Assembly: GCA_964030475.1 (NCBI GenBank)
Contig: CAXIPT010000004.1
Span: forward strand, 2,431,327 to 2,495,326
DNA from: Tethya wilhelma
Taxonomy: Eukaryota > Porifera > Demospongiae > Tethyida > Tethyidae
Direction of reading: 5' to 3'
DNA: 64,000 bases
This document shows positions 30,533 to 42,609 of the stretch, piece after piece. The notes beneath the pieces were generated by a model, which worked only from the letters and a program-made list of their open reading frames with translations, was not told the DNA's origin and did no database searches. Within the stretch, counting starts at the first letter, position 1. Each line of letters begins with the position of its first letter. Made by a program: the position numbers and the translations under genes.

Positions 30533-31071
30533 TCAAGTATTACGAGAATTAATACGTAGCATTGTTTAGCTTTGAGAAGTGTAACTTTGTAGCGGTGGTT
30601 TACATGTAGTCATACATGTACATACATGTGAGGTTTAATGTATTATATATATATACACACAATCCCAATGTAGTCTAGTGTTTTAGTGTTAAGTTGATTG
30701 AATGTTGTTGATTTTTTTTTCAAACTATGATGGTTGTAGCATATATCAAAATTTATGACAATGGTGATTATGTACAAGACAAAAAAATTAATTGAGAGAT
30801 GAAAATCTTGTATGTGTGTGTGCTTGCGTATTACTTGTCTGATATTGCTAATCTTCAAAGTCACCCCCGAGACAGTATGGACTATGCTTGAGTGCTCTAA
30901 TTAAACAAACAATCTAAACAATTTTCAAACTTTTCTACTTATACTACATACAGGATGTGGCTTAATAATACAACATATTCTCAGCATTGTAACATATGTC
31001 ATCAATTACACACACACACACACACACTTATTATGTAATTTCAAGTAAAGCTGTAAGAAGCCAAAAAGGTA

Positions 31072-31342
31072 TACCGTATAGCGGGTAAATTTGGTGAGCT
31101 TAAAATTTGGCGAATTCAGTTCCAAGCTCAATTTTGGAGGTGAAAAACCTGCTCTAATTACAAACAACGAACCTTGTGAGCTTTCAGACTGCAGTAGTAG
31201 GACTGTAGAGAGTCTTTTAGTGCTAAAAACTGCTAAAGCTAGCGCTACCTGCACGTGGTTTCTGTTCTTGAATTGGTAATGGTCGTCACGATTCACCAAT
31301 TCGCCAAATTTAATTCTCGCCAAGTTTACCCGCTATACGGTA
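31072..31342. mobile_element. 271 bp MITE with TACCGTATAGCGGG ends
   Basis: The left end TACCGTATAGCGGGTAAATT is mirrored at the right by CAAGTTTACCCGCTATACGGTA. The inverted repeats extend about 45 bases with few mismatches (including the AAATTTGGCGAATT block). A TA dinucleotide at each edge fits a Tc1/mariner-type TA duplication. Unit 1 has no counterpart at its equivalent site, so it inserted after the peroxidase duplication. No transposase. Confidence 0.75.
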
Positions 31343-31349
31343 TATCACT

Positions 31350-31600
31350 CAATTTGATTTTATCTTCCTCCATGATTCCTGTATGGGAAATGGTAATGCC
31401 AAGAAATGTAGTGGTAACCTTAGAATGGTTACTAGAAAACCAGTACTGGTTATACAAGCCACACACACAATACCCAAATGTACTGGCCACCAAAACAGAT
31501 TAGCTGTCTCTATAGAGAAACAAGATTGATCAACCATAAGGACAGATGCATGGTTATAACCAACACTTTCTTCCATGGTTGCCACCTTCTTGTGGCAGGA
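31350..31600 (+). repeat. Interspersed repeat R4, copy c
   Basis: Begins TTTATCTTCCTCCATGATTC just after the MITE and carries the CCAAGAAATGTAGTGGTAAC, TTAGAATGGTTACTAGAAAA and CAGATTAGCTGTCTC blocks. It is the unit 2 counterpart of copy a. Confidence 0.6.
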
Positions 31601-32320
31601 AGGCCCATTGGCAAACTTGTATGGAGAAAGGTAGTCTCATGCCTGGATCCAACCCTCTCCCGAGGAAAAATGGGTCCAGGACACTTCGAAAAAAAAATTT
31701 TGGGGGGGGTTTGGTAACTCAGCTAGTCAGCTGATATCTCGTTTGATTCTCACAATCATGAAAGCTTCGTTGTCTAGCAACAATATACCAACAATACACG
31801 ATCCCACTGACATGAGCAGCTGCTGTGTGCTCCAAATATGGTATCAATATAACGTGGAAACAGGCAAATTTATGACACTCGATATAAATAGGGGATGACT
31901 TGACTAGAAACAGGCTTTGGGTCAATTGAATGAATGAGCCTCATAATTATAAATGCAGTTAGAAATTTTATGGCTCATTCTATACTCCATAGACACTAGT
32001 CGACTTCCAAGTAGATCTCAAGACCTACATATAATTAATAGCATGATCCGCATGATGCAAATACATGACCAGCATGTTCTTCCTGACACGACAAAATGTG
32101 CCATACATGCCATACATGTACGTATACAATTTCCTCAACCAAAGCTATATACAGCTAAATTCTCAGCAACCAAGACCAATCGCAGTTGAATAGAACCAGC
32201 TTAAAGGCTTCACATTAAATGTAGTATACTAGGAAAGAGGTCTACAAATAATGTGTGTCTCCCTTCCACATGCATTTTACCTAGTGTCTCATCTCAAGCA
32301 GTGTAGCAATGTGTTGTATG
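31600..32320. other. Non-coding spacer in peroxidase unit 2
   Basis: The part from about 32130 to 32260 matches 26540-26650 of unit 1 (ACCAGCTTAAAGGCTTCACATT, then AGGAAAGAGGTCTACAAATAAT). The left part (31620-32130) has no recognised similarity and no coding frame. Confidence 0.4.
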
Positions 32321-32324
32321 AGAG

Positions 32325-32540
32325 AGCTCTATGATTGCTGTATGGGCAATGGTAATACCAAGAAATTCAGTGGTGCCGTTAGAATGGTTACTAGAAAACG
32401 AGTTGTACAAGCCACACACACAATACCCAAATGTACAGGGCTACCACAGCAGATTAGCTGGCTCAGACAAACAAGATTGATCCAGCCATAAGGACAGATG
32501 GCTATAACCATGGTTGCTTAGTTTGTGGTAGCAGGATGAA
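32325..32540 (+). repeat. Interspersed repeat R4, copy d
   Basis: Carries the ACCAAGAAATTCAGTGGTGC, TTAGAATGGTTACTAGAAAA, CACAGCAGATTAGCTGGCTC and AGGACAGATGGCTATAACCA blocks. It precedes the peroxidase 2 promoter, as copy b precedes peroxidase 1. Confidence 0.65.
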
Positions 32541-32605
32541 CTTATGTTTAATATTTAAACTTAGAAAAAGGAAATGGCTAAACCAGTGTGGAACAACCAG
32601 CTCCC

Positions 32606-32613
32606 TATAAATA
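32606..32613 (+). promoter_or_regulatory. TATA box of peroxidase 2
   Basis: TATAAATA is 78 bases before ATG 32691, the same context and distance as in peroxidase 1. Confidence 0.55.
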
Positions 32614-32690
32614 CAGCAGTTCATTGATGCAAAAAGCCAACTGCAAAACTCGTGGAAAGAAGTTGTTCTAGGAGAAAAGGAATCACCATC

Positions 32691-35600
32691 ATGAGAGCAG
32701 CACTGCAGATCTGCTTGCTTGCTGCATGCTTGGCAGTTGCATTGGCAAGATACAAGAGCACCGATTTCACTGATGAAGGTAAAATGGATCTGCATGGCCA
32801 ACAAATTGCGGTGATGCAATTGAAAATAATACTGCATGTGTCGGCAACTAAAACAGCTATATATACCTCCGAGTCAGTTGATTGTTTATTATGTATGCAC
32901 TTTTTTTTTTTTTTTTTTTTTTTGCACTGATGCATGGAGGTAGTGGAATACCACACAATTACAGTTACTGTACATGTCAGCAATTAACTAAAACAAAGCT
33001 ATAAAACAGATCTGCATCCATTGCAAACAAAATGCTGCAATACAATAGAAAGATTGACTCAACCATAAGGACAGATGATTACAAGCAACATGTGTACTTT
33101 TGCATTTGTATTGTATGTATTTGTTTGGCACAATAAACTTTTTACAATTATGTTCTTCCTCCACAGAGAGAATGGAAACTACTCGACAAGCTGTGAAAGA
33201 AGCCAAAGTATACATGGATGAGTTTGAGAGGAACAGGACGGAGAATGCACGAATACAAACTGAGAGTGGGATGACTTCAGCTCAAGTCTTGAGTAAATTT
33301 TTCCGCAAGGCATCTCCGAAAGCAGAAAAGTTGGGAAAAGCACGTTTAATGATGGAAAATGCTGTTCGCAGAGCAGAACGATTGCTGTTGGAAAAGAAGC
33401 GAGTGAAAATGGCCTCGATTGCAAGCAAAGAAAAACAGGCTGAAGTGTTGGCTCAGGAGCTCTTCCACATTCCAGGCACACTTCTCACTGACAAGGAATA
33501 TGCACACATCAGCCAAGAAGTTGGATGTGAAGATGTCCGCAATGAAGACATTTTCTGCAATCCTTCTTCAACTAACATCTTCCGTACTCATGATGGTACT
33601 TGCAACAACCTGGGGCGTCCAGCTGAAGGCTCTTCCCTGACACCTTTCCGACGACTACTTCCAGCCCACTACGAAGATGGTCTCAACCAACCGAACGGAT
33701 TCAGACAGAGCACGGTAACAAATAACATGTTCTATGGTCCTTTTGCTCCACCCTACCCTAGTGCCCGTCTGGTGAGTAATACCATTGTCACTGATCGTCT
33801 TATTGATGATGGGCAGCACACCCACTTGTTGATGCAATGGGGACAGTTCATGGACCACGATCTCGATTTGGCTGTAGAATTCTCTAACGTTATGTGCCAT
33901 GGATGCGAACCTGACGATGTTTGCTTACCTATTCAAGTAGCAAAAGATGACCAAGCTTTTGGAGTTGACAAACCTAACAGAGGAGATTGTCTTGAATTCC
34001 ACCGCACAGTCCCCACTTGCAAAAAATCGTCTGGATTTGAGCCTCGTGAACAAATCAACGAGCTCACCCACTACATTGATGGATCAATGGTGTACGGATC
34101 AACAAAGACACAAGCCGACATCTTGCGTCGATTTAGTAATTCAAACAATGAAAAAGGATTGCTCAAAGTAGGAGATGGAGGTGGACGCGGCTTGAAAGCT
34201 TCTCTACCACTTCTACCTGACAAATCTTGCCCTGATGGCCAACCCACATGTTTTGCTGCTGGTGATGGCCGTGTCAATGAGCAGGTCTCTCTGACAGTAA
34301 TGCACACCCTATGGGTCCGTGAACACAACAGGGTGGCAGGAGCTCTGGAAAGACTCAATCCTAATTGGAATGATGAAAGGGTCTACCAAGAAGCACGTAA
34401 GATCGTCATTGCAGAGATTCAGCGTATCCAGTACGAGGAGTACCTTCCAGCTGTGTTTGGTCGAACACTTTATGATGCAATGATAGGACCATACCCTGGC
34501 TACCAACCTCAGAGAAATCCATCAATTCCCAATGCATTTTCCACTGCAGCATTTCGATTTGGACACAGTCAAATTCAAAATGAATTTCAGAGACTTAACT
34601 CAAACTTTCAGCCAATTGCACGTGGACACCTCAGCCTGGTTGATGCCTTCTTCAAGCCCCAAGAATATCGTGATGGTGGTGGCACTGATCCCATCATAAG
34701 GGGATGGCTCACTCAGCCCGCCAGACGCCTCGACGAGTTCCTCAACTCAATTCTGACCTCTCGTCTGTTTGAAAATAGCCCCGGGGAAGGAATGGATTTG
34801 GCCTCTCTTAACATTCAACGAAGCAGGGATCACGGTCTACCTCCTTATACAGTCTGGAGAGACTTCTGTCAGGCACAATATAAGGACAAGGTGGGTGGCT
34901 TTCAAACAATAAACTTTGCAAATGAGTTGACAAAAATCAGACTCCTTCAAACATATGGATCTCTGGATACAGTTGACTTGTTTGTAGGTGGACTTGCAGA
35001 GGCGCCTCTCCCTGGAGCTATCATTGGTCCCACTTTTGCCTGTATTTTTGCACTCACCTTCTCAAATCTCAGAGCAGGAGATCGATTCTGGTACGAGAGG
35101 ACGGATGGACCCCAAGCCTTCACTCCAGGACAATTGGATCAAATCAGACGGACAAGCATGAGCAGAATAATCTGTGACAATGCTGACAACATCCCAGATA
35201 TTCAACTCAACCCTTTCTTCCAAGGAACCAGATCGCCATGCTCCTCAATTCCACAGATGCGCTTTGATCTTTGGAATCTGTGCTACTACAAAGTCCAGTT
35301 TTTACCACACAACGATAATATAGAGTACCTCTTCGGCGATGCACTAGAAGGATCAATAGGCATTCGTGTCTTCGAGGAGCCAAACTCTCAGAATAGAGAA
35401 CGATGCATTCAATTTGTATGTCCTTCACCTTCTAGTAATAATATCATTTACAGTGTACCCACTAACAATCACCCCAACTACCAAAGCTGTGTATTGGAAG
35501 TTAATTCTAATCTTCCACCTGAGATTGGTACTTCAGTGAGTTCCTATACCAGAGAAATTAGAACCAGTGACATACGCGAATCAAGCGGTGTATTCCGGAC

Positions 35601-36165
35601 TCAATCTTCGTGCCAAGCTTCTCCAAATATTGCTGTACACTATGACTGCCCTGGAAATGGACCTCGTGAGAAGTTAGCCTCGACTGAAGAGCTGGAAGAG
35701 GAGCTGATCCACATTCTTACAGCTAGAAATGAATCTGACAGTAGTGGTGAAAGGAAGAGCACACAGAGTGGTAACTACCTGGAGCAAGTCGATCTTAATG
35801 ATCCGGAGTTTTTGGAACAGATTCCAAAAGAATTTAGATCAATATTGAAAAGTAAACCAACACCATCAGATGACGTAAGAGCAGTGTGTGTGAGTGTGTG
35901 TGTTTGCTTGTCCTTGCACGTATTTTTTTACTGTCCACACATAATTATATACTTTTAGATGTTGCTGAACTATCAATTCTTTATCATTAATCATTCTTTG
36001 TTTACACAGCAACCTTCAAATGAACAACCAGAAGAAATAAATCGGTTGGACGAGACAAAGATGGGTGAAGAGAGTCAGTACAACCCAGAGAGCAAGGATG
36101 AGAAGCTGGTGCATTTGCTCGAGGAAACCTTGGAAGAACTAAAAAACAAACAAGTATTACAATAA
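32691..36165 (+). CDS. Secreted animal haem peroxidase 2 (peroxidasin-like catalytic domain)
   Basis: Exons 32691-32778, 33167-35874 and 36010-36165 with the same phases as peroxidase 1, giving 983 residues. The signal peptide MRAALQICLLAACLAVALA and helical N-terminal region are nearly identical to copy 1. Catalytic residues are kept: Asp259/His260 (MDHDL), Arg398 and Glu401 (GDGRVNEQ), proximal His496 (FRFGHS). About 30 residues are missing relative to copy 1, in the loop between the MVYGSTK and LTVMHTL blocks, where the two proteins also differ most. The C-terminal Cys domain and acidic tail are present. Intron 1 contains a 23-base T run. The two enzymes probably share a function but may differ in substrate access through that loop (inference). 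Confidence 0.92.
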
Positions 36166-36623
36166 CACGTTTAGGCTTTAAAACTGTAGCAGATATTTTG
36201 TAGCAGTGGCAATAAGGGTGTATATGTAGTCTTACATGTATATACATGTGAGGCATATAATCCTAATGTAGTCTAGTGTGGAATGTAACTCAGCTGATTT
36301 TATATAGTTGGGTTTTTTTCCCAGTCTGTGATGGTTGTAGCAAACATAAAAAATTTATGATGATATAAATTTTAGTGATTATGTATGTGACAAAAAAGTG
36401 AAATTTAATTGAGAGATGAAAATCATGTATGTGTGTGCTTGCATATTAATTGGCTGATATTGCTAATCTTCAAAGTCACTCTCGAGACAGTATGGACCAT
36501 GCTTGAGTGCTCTAATTAAACAAACAATCTAAACAATTTCAAACTTTTCTACCTATATTATAGGTACAGGATGTGGCTGAATAATACAACATATTCTCAG
36601 CATTGCAACATACGTCATCAATT

Positions 36624-36625
<2 letters not shown>

Positions 36626-36714
<89 letters not shown>

Positions 36715-36754
36715 CACACACACTGAGACACACACACACACACATAGATTGGCA
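36626..36754. repeat. CA microsatellite at the end of peroxidase unit 2
   Basis: Nearly pure (AC)n from 36626 to about 36712, then an interrupted tract to 36754. Apparent proteins of His-Thr or Cys-Val repeats here are artefacts of the dinucleotide. Confidence 0.9.
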
Positions 36755-36882
36755 TGGACCATTTGTAAGAAAATATGCCAAGAATGTCAAGAATCCATAA
36801 CAAACAAGCTTCATTAAGCATGACGTTACATACAAGCTATATCCTCTCTCTTATGTATCTCACATCAACAAAAACACTGCAC

Positions 36883-36885
<3 letters not shown>

Positions 36886-36930
<45 letters not shown>

Positions 36931-36939
36931 ACACACACA
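36886..36939. repeat. CA microsatellite
   Basis: (AC)n with one T interruption, between two short non-coding stretches. Confidence 0.85.
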
Positions 36940-37183
36940 GCTCAAGAGGAATTCAGTCTAAAAATTCTACAACACAGCAATGTTGTTGATCAAGCACTAC
37001 TTAATGACGAATTGTTTGCATGACTTGTATACTAGTATCACAAATATGATGATGACAGAGTCAGAGGGAGAGAGTCACCTGATAAGCAAAAGGAAAAAAA
37101 GACAGTTGGACACATTCTTTAGATAAGTCAGTTGAGAAAAAACTAAACGTAGACAAACAGATAAATATTTGCTACTACTACTA

Positions 37184-37208
37184 CACACACACNNNNNNNN
37201 NNNNNNNN

Positions 37209-37295
<87 letters not shown>
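37184..37295. repeat. CA microsatellite containing a sequence gap
   Basis: (CA)n interrupted by sixteen N at 37193-37208. The true length of the tract is unknown. Confidence 0.9.
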
Positions 37296-37297
<2 letters not shown>

Positions 37298-39480
37298 AGG
37301 AATTTGCCCACTCTGCCACTGACAAACTTACACACTCAAGTTAAGCATGTACAAATTAGTATCAAGAAAATTGATACTCTTTGTCTCAAAATGAACAAGC
37401 AATTAGAGTATCAAAGTTAGGGGGTTCAAATGACATTATACTAATACAGGTTTGATACGCTTAGAGATGCTAACAATTTAGCAAATGTAGAGTGCATGCT
37501 TGCTCATCAGATTAATTAGTATCAATGACATTTGGACAGATATTGTGTATATATAAGACGCCTCTTACACTCTCCTCATTCTGCCCAAGTTGATGGGGAC
37601 AAGGTTATTTCTTTGCGTTGAAATTACTCTTCTTACCTCATTGTTTCTCATAGCTATATACATCATTCTGAGGACATTGTGTGCCTTTTGTTGGCATGAT
37701 ATATTACACAATAATAATAATATGAAGAACATAAGGTTCAGAACTCTATGTGTAACTAATGAAATTAAGTTTCCTAGTATCAATTGAGGTATTATATGTC
37801 AACAGAATCTCAACACTGGGGCAACAGGACTATGATGAGATGCGACCGTGAAATACAGTATAATAAAAATACCATCGCCATGGAGTAGGCAACCGAATGA
37901 GCAACTAGGTATTGTGTGTGTATGGTACACAAAACATGATGATATATCAATATTGTGGGATGGTGGTGTTGACACAGTAACACAGAACACAGGGGAAGTA
38001 CATACATACATACATACATAACTATGCTATCAACTCCATAATTATTAAGGACTCTATAAACATACACATACACAGAAGCAACATATTTCCAGAACCACAA
38101 CAGCACCTAGTTCTACCCGTGGCAATATTTGGTCAAAAACACTGTGCAATTTAGTACAAGATAAGCTAGCCTAGTCCAATATATTGCGAATAATTTGTCG
38201 CTTGTTTAGCCATTAGCTTTTGAACCAGGATTTGTTGTTTTTTATTCCTCGAAAATTCTCGTAGTTCAACAATAAAGGCCTGTACACCACAATAATTAAA
38301 GGTACCAACCTAGTGTGTAAATGTATTGAAACTGAACGTTGATAAGCCGCTTAAAGTTTTGGCCCAATTTTAAAACCAAACAGGGTCAAATCAAGCACAA
38401 ATGATTATGTTACGTACACTCATGCTTATTGTAGCACCTTGATCATAGGGTGCCAACGCAACTTGTTTGTATTGAAACAGAACATTGATTAGTTAGTTTG
38501 TCGCTCTTTTTTCTTTTTAATACTTGGCCCGATTCTAAGATCAAACAAGGTCACCATCAGGCAAAGGGTTACATATGTACTCTCGCATTTGTTGTAGCAC
38601 CACAATCATACAGGAGGGCCAAATGTGACTTTGTGTTTCTACTTTGAGTAGCCTAAGCAGGCGTCAAATTAGGGTATGGCAGTCGCTGACAGTGCATGGA
38701 GAGTACAATGGTAGACAAGTTGGCCAGCCTACCTTTAGGTGTGTAATTGAAAACAGCTGTAATTTGTACAAAATTATGAGAATGAGACTACTACATGTAC
38801 CATAGGTCAAATCTGGAAGGAATATAAACTATATGCTATAATATCCATAAAATATATAGCCACAAATGTGATGGGTATGTATGTAATTGGGCATTAAAGT
38901 TGATAGCCTACTATACAAATAGTTTCGTAGACATCTTTAAATTTGATTTACCCATATGCCTATATCGATAGTATATACTATATGGGATGTGATAGAAATT
39001 ATCATGAATTAGTTACAATTATGTCGTTACAAGCAAAGAACATTGACACGCTCATACTATATATGATTCGAAACTGTGGACACTAGACACCAACTAACGC
39101 AATGTGCCAAGCTTTATCAAGACATACACTTTGATATTTGAAAGTTGAGAATCCATACTAGAAGTATGAAGATAAAGAAAACGTGGAACTACACTAAAAT
39201 AATATTTCTGGTCAAAACAGATATCATTAAACCCACTTGCGACAAAATTTGCACTTTACTACTGTACAAGAAAGAGTATTTTGACGTACGGCGCAATATG
39301 ACTAAATATGGTTGTGTGCAACATAAGACGTAGCTTTTGACTTTGTTCAATTACCAGGTATAATATTATACTGTACTGTATAATAGTACATGTAGACTAC
39401 ACACGTGTCACACCTTTCACACTATCATTGGTAGTGACAACCAATAGCATAATATTGTGGAGTCAAAGAAGACCCCTCCC
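37296..39480. other. Non-coding region
   Basis: No gene is recognised on either strand. A CATA tetranucleotide run lies at about 38000-38020. A degenerate tandem pair of about 150 bases lies at 38325-38635. The rest is unassigned AT-rich DNA that may hold further exons of the minus-strand PDZ gene, which could not be identified. Confidence 0.35.
38325..38635 (+). repeat. Degenerate tandem pair of ~150 bp
   Basis: Two diverged copies share, in order, ATTGAAAC(T/A)GAAC(G/A)TTGAT, TTGGCCC(A/G)ATT, AAAC(C)AAACA(G)GGTCA, TACTC(T/A)C(G)CAT and TTGTAGCACC(T/A). Weak similarity, no coding frame. Confidence 0.45.
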
Positions 39481-39485
39481 CCCTC

Positions 39486-39489
<4 letters not shown>

Positions 39490-39523
<34 letters not shown>

Positions 39524-39538
39524 CACACACACACACAA
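39490..39538. repeat. CA microsatellite
   Basis: (CA)n with one CG interruption, next to the PDZ exon. Confidence 0.85.
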
Positions 39539-39589
39539 ATAATAGCCATACTGAAGGGGGGAAAAAACACACTGGTACACACTAACCAC

Positions 39590-39768
39590 TTTAACGTGAT
39601 GCTCTCTTTTGATGACTTTATGATCTGCTGAGCTTGAATATGCTTTAGATCCTTTGAAGGGTTGTCGTTGATGGCCAAGATGTAGTCACCGGTAACCAGA
39701 CCACTCCCTGCAGCTCTACCTCCTGGGGTTACCTGTGTAGATGAGGGGGAGAGTGAGAGAGAGAGAAA

Positions 39769-39830
<62 letters not shown>

Positions 39831-40114
39831 ATGTGAATGATAAAAGTATTCCTAATCAAATTATCTCACTCCCCATTTGACATTCTTCACATTCCAACCA
39901 ATTACATAGAATGCAATACCATTAGAGCTAATTGTTACAATAAACGTATTATTATTGTGTAATCTAATCATGATAAAATGACAAGAAACGTGTGATACAT
40001 GGATGAAACAAATGTGCCACAGACGTTACAAAGTGACGATAATTATGTTAATAATGTCCTTAATGCTCGATGAATTATACTGTATGCCGATAATTATGCA
40101 CACTAGCATGCTTA

Positions 40115-40160
<46 letters not shown>

Positions 40161-42170
40161 ACGTGTGTGTGAGAGTGCACGTGTGTGAGGAAGAGAAGTG
40201 TGTGTGTGTCTTTACAAAGAATCTGATTCATGTATGCATGCTATGTCTGTATAACTAGATTGCCATAACATTCACACACAACACACATCATTGAGCAGAC
40301 AAGCAACACAAATTCATCCCGCACCTTCAAGTCTCCTGCTAAAATTCCTAACCCACTCCACAGGAACTATTTAAAGCATCTCTTGCTCAAAATAAGTAAC
40401 TATATGGGGCAACTGCAGCACACGTGCATGTACTGTGTGTCTATAAATAGTAACAGAATATGTACAACACAAGTGTTAGTGGGTGGGATATAAGCCATTG
40501 CCATGGCTACTTGAAGCTGTAAATGATGTATATAAAAACATATTAGGAGGAGGAACAGTTGAGTGTGTGAATATATGTAGTGAAGCTAGTCAACTATGGC
40601 TAGTTCAGTGACTATAGACAATGTGTGAGCTACAGCCATTCTTTTATATAGTTTAGCACAATAGTGTAGTTCAAGCACAAAGCCTGAGGAGGAGGGTCTG
40701 CATAGCTCATTTGAGTGGCTGTCTAGTCTATTGCTTTCTGAAGCCTACAGCCACTTCAAGTCTTGAGATTAGCTAGCTATATTGTACAGAAGATAGATTT
40801 ATTGGGCTAGTTCTCAGTTAGTGCTTGTAAATAAAGCTAGGCTATACTTTGAGCGCTTATATAAAGGTCTGAGTATTGACTTCAGACTATTAAACTGAAG
40901 TATAGTTTTCAAGCCTATATATACCTAAGGTTACCTTAGACAAAGCTCTAAGTGGGCACAGGAGATAGATTGGCTATAGAAGACAGACTTAGTTCTCACC
41001 CTTACATAAGCTAGGCCACCTGGAGTGCTTGGAATTAGAAAACTATATAGAGATCTATAATTGCCTCCTGAATAGGTGGGTGGGTGGGTTGACTTTGTTT
41101 GGTAACACAATTATAAAACAATGAAAATGCAATTACCAGCTAAACAGCACCTCCAGCCTCTGCATAACTGGCTACTCTAATACCTGTGGGTGGACACATG
41201 AGGTACATATAGTATAATACACTAGCCTGCTTTCTGCTACTTTCAAACCAAAGGGTACATGTCAAAGATGAACCATAACCTGCTGGTGAATAGAGGCTCA
41301 TGGGCTCATGAGTTTACATGTACCTAAAATCAGATATGCTAAGAGCTCCTCAGTTCCAGAATCAGCTATAGTGTATCGATCCATCCAGCCAGGAACAAAA
41401 GATTTGTAACTTGTTACATGGCTCACAAGGCACACATAAGACAACTTCTTCACACTAAAGACAGAGCCATTGCATTCTGGTGACAGCAAACACTTAAGAA
41501 CTAGGTCTTGTCAATTTCTACACCAACCAATCTCACAACCAGTGGAAGCTGAAACATCCATCCCAGTGCTTGTTTGTGCAAGCACCACCTATTACACATC
41601 CTTAGCAAAGGTATACCACATATGCTTTGAAGCCAACAAGTACATGGCTAACCACTTTATCCCCAAAGCACAAATGAGTGTGAAAAAATCTTCAAAAATG
41701 CCCCAAAATATGCCACATGTAATTTTTCTCTAATAGTCAGTTTACTTAGTGCATGCCTTCACGTGCCTGTAGTACAAAGGCACACATGGGATGAAAATGC
41801 TTACTTGGAATTCTCGAGTTAATGGTTACCATGGTTACATTGTCCCCTGGGGCAATTGTGCAGTGTGTATGTGAAACCACAAAAGTAAACAAATATTATG
41901 TTTGTTTGTTTGTTTGGAATGCAAAAAGGGATTCCTTTCAGGGAATTTATTTGTAAGCAAGAGAAAAAGTGGTTGAGGAAAAATTCTTATAAATTATTTA
42001 TACTTTGCAAAAGACTGAAAATTGAGGAAGAAAAAATCAGGTGAAGGCTGAGCATAATATCGTATGGAAATTCTATTGCAATTATAACACTTGGCAGCCT
42101 TGCACAAGACCACACACAACGCACACACACACACACACACACATGCACACACACACACACTCACACACAC

Positions 42171-42252
<82 letters not shown>

Positions 42253-42597
42253 CACTCACCCTCCCTATCTTGAGGGGAGAGCGATGGTCAACACCTCCCA
42301 GCAAGGTAAAACCCCATGGGCTTCCTCCCTCCAGCACAACAGTGAAATCTCTATCTGTAGACTGCTCCATATCTTTAGCACCAATGTGTTCTACTCTGTG
42401 GACTGATATCACAGAGTAGTCAAATTACAACATGCTGTTACTATTCTAGTTTGCTATGCCATTATGCTCCAAGGTGGTAACACATGAAACTATAATGATA
42501 GTAAACTTAGCACAAAGCAGACCATTGATAGATAACTGAAACTCACCTTGTTGTGTCAACTTTGGTAGCTTGACAATGACTTCCAAGTTCTTGTTTC
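39590..42597 (-). CDS. PDZ-domain protein, partial gene (Enigma/PDLIM- or Shroom-like PDZ)
   Basis: Minus-strand exons: 42547-42597 (tentative; [15 protein letters not shown]), 42260-42402 and 39732 down to about 39596. The last two join in frame after PLKIGR to give one PDZ domain: [18 protein letters not shown] carries the GF carboxylate-binding loop, followed by [20 protein letters not shown] and a helix with His at LKHIQAQQ. The PWGF, PL.I.R and HIQAQ..IK signatures resemble PDLIM/Enigma, synaptopodin-2 and Shroom PDZ domains, which bind C-terminal peptides of actin-associated partners. The 2.5 kb intron begins with a GT microsatellite right at the donor. The true start, the exact end of the last exon and any further domains were not found. 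Confidence 0.7.
39750..39829. repeat. GA microsatellite
   Basis: (GA)n with minor interruptions, just upstream (on the minus strand) of the 3' splice site of the PDZ exon. On the transcribed minus strand it is a (TC)n polypyrimidine stretch. Confidence 0.85.
39833..42120. other. Large intron of the PDZ gene
   Basis: About 2.3 kb of the intron between the two PDZ-coding exons. It contains a GT microsatellite at 40119-40160 and several TATATA-rich stretches. No nested gene was recognised on either strand. Confidence 0.5.
40119..40190. repeat. GT microsatellite
   Basis: (GT)n to about 40158, then an interrupted GTGTGTGAGAGTGCACGTG tail. Confidence 0.85.
42121..42251. repeat. Compound CA/CT microsatellite at the PDZ intron donor
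   Basis: (CA)n, (CT)n, (CA)n in succession. On the transcribed minus strand the last block is (GT)n starting eight bases after the GTGAGT donor at 42259. Confidence 0.85.
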
Positions 42598-42609
42598 CTT
42601 ACAGGGACA

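Larger units (their letters stand above)
25925..31010 (+). repeat. Tandem duplication unit 1 (peroxidase 1)
   Basis: From the CA tract at 25921 (followed by TGCAATATCAAGTAAAGCTAG) to the CA tract at 31010 (preceded by AACATATGTCATCAATTAC). The second unit begins with TAATTTCAAGTAAAGCTGTAAG and ends ACATACGTCATCAATTAAA before a CA tract. Each unit holds upstream repeats, a TATA box, one peroxidase gene and a matching 3' flank (TCAAAGTCACCCCCGAGACAGTATGGA at 30857, near-identical at 36471). Confidence 0.75.
31010..36625 (+). repeat. Tandem duplication unit 2 (peroxidase 2)
   Basis: Second copy of the unit at 25925-31010, enlarged by a MITE at 31072. Both edges are CA tracts (31007-31027 and from 36626). 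The order of parts is the same as in unit 1: R4 copies, TATA box, signal-peptide exon, long exon, tail exon, 3' flank. Confidence 0.75.

Noticed and set aside
36603..37420. His-Thr and Cys-Val repeat proteins
   Set aside because: Translations of CA/GT microsatellites, partly across N bases.
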